Positions 63,309 to 64,000 of a stretch of 64,000 bases of DNA are shown in pieces (the stretch's first letter is position 1; the number at the start of each line of letters is the position of its first letter). The stretch is from Celoporthe dispersa (Eukaryota; Ascomycota; Sordariomycetes; Diaporthales; Cryphonectriaceae): positions 124,001-188,000 of the forward strand of contig WAID01000016.1 of assembly GCA_016584495.1 (NCBI GenBank), in the 5' to 3' direction. Under the pieces are notes generated by a model, which was not told the origin of the DNA, did not search any database, and was given only the letters and a program-made list of their open reading frames with translations. The translations under genes were made by a program, and so were the position numbers.

Positions 63309-64000
63309 GGTCAGCAGAAGATGCCTAGGATCAAAATACCCGAGTTGGAGAGAAAACCTGGAGGTAAAAAAAAGTTAGCAAGACATCAGCGCAGTTGAAG
63401 CCGAATCAATATGAGGGCTAACCCTCTTGAGTGCGACTACCTGTGTCGCAATTGTATAGATTTAGGGCCAAGGATGATGGTTGATCTCAGGAATAGCTGG
63501 GAAATGTTGAAGCTGGACGAGGTGGAAAAAGCTCCAGTGACAGCCAAGCCCAAGTGCAGCTGAGCAAGAGCAGCCACTGCTGTAAACTTGAGGCTGATTT
63601 TCCTGGCAGGTGCTGCTAAGCCATACTTGGACTAGTACGAGTAAACCCTGCCAGACTCAAGAATCCAGGCTAAGGACCTTGGGACCCTGGGACCTTCCTT
63701 CACTTCAAGCTAGGGGGCGCTCAGTGGCAAGGCCCCCTGAGCTTAGTGCTTTTCCCATCCTCTTCACCCCCAATCACTATTCTCAGCGTCCCCAAAAATC
63801 TAGCACTCTCAAGGTTCACACTTGGCTGTGTTCAAAAGACAACTCATTGTTCTACGCTCTTTGAATTCCGATAACGTTCTTCCGACTCCGCAATGGTTAT
63901 GGCTCTGGGAAAGCCAGAATGGCGTAAACTGCCCCTGAGCCTTACGGAACTTTGCATCGACACGACTCTAAGATGTGGACAATCTTTTAGGTGGAGGCAA
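63309..64000. promoter_or_regulatory. Promoter of the U2AF gene and right edge
   Basis: About 690 bases upstream of the U2AF start. Short frames only; a gene continuing beyond the window edge cannot be excluded. Confidence 0.45.

Overview
This window is nuclear DNA of a filamentous ascomycete (Pezizomycotina, most likely Sordariomycetes). The reasons are the short GT-AG introns (about 50-375 nt) with CTRAC-type branch points, single-gene transcription units on both strands, and the protein families present: an Egh16-like secreted protein, a secreted CVNH lectin-like protein, a NACHT/STAND receptor, a DUF3712 membrane protein and a lactose-permease-like MFS carrier. No rRNA, convincing tRNA, CRISPR array or recognisable transposon was found.

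Layout. 1-12 kb is gene-poor; the only gene I support there is a 54-residue Cys/His-rich protein (6259-6423). 12.0-18.6 kb carries an F-box/leucine-rich protein, the 26S proteasome ATPase RPT4 and a secreted CVNH-domain protein. 18.6-23.7 kb is again empty of recognisable genes. 23.7-33 kb holds GFA1 (first step of hexosamine and chitin precursor synthesis), the 20S proteasome subunit PRE4, an HCNGP/SAP30BP-like protein and a DUF3712 membrane protein. 33-36.9 kb is empty. 36.9-41.7 kb has an MFS sugar transporter, the mitochondrial Fe-S co-chaperone JAC1 and an Egh16-like secreted protein. 44.5-57.3 kb is a run of four minus-strand genes: a SNF2 ATPase, a NACHT receptor, a SET-domain protein with a signal peptide, and FAN1. 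57.8-63.3 kb has the COMPASS subunit SDC1, RPS13 and the U2AF large subunit.

Function. Most genes are single-copy housekeeping genes of protein turnover, splicing, chromatin, translation, cell wall precursor and Fe-S metabolism, interspersed with lineage-specific accessory genes. There is no biosynthetic cluster or operon-like unit. Two divergent pairs (PRE4/HCNGP and FAN1/SDC1) probably share promoter regions.

Data quality. Six genes (RPT4, GFA1, HCNGP-like, Egh16-like, SNF2, U2AF) are interrupted by nine single-base indels, nearly all in short homopolymers. Each is relieved by adding or removing one base, after which the family sequence continues. Several of these genes are essential in yeasts, so I read these as uncorrected sequencing errors, not pseudogenes. 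Uncorrected translation would truncate these proteins, and other indels may hide genes in the apparently empty regions.
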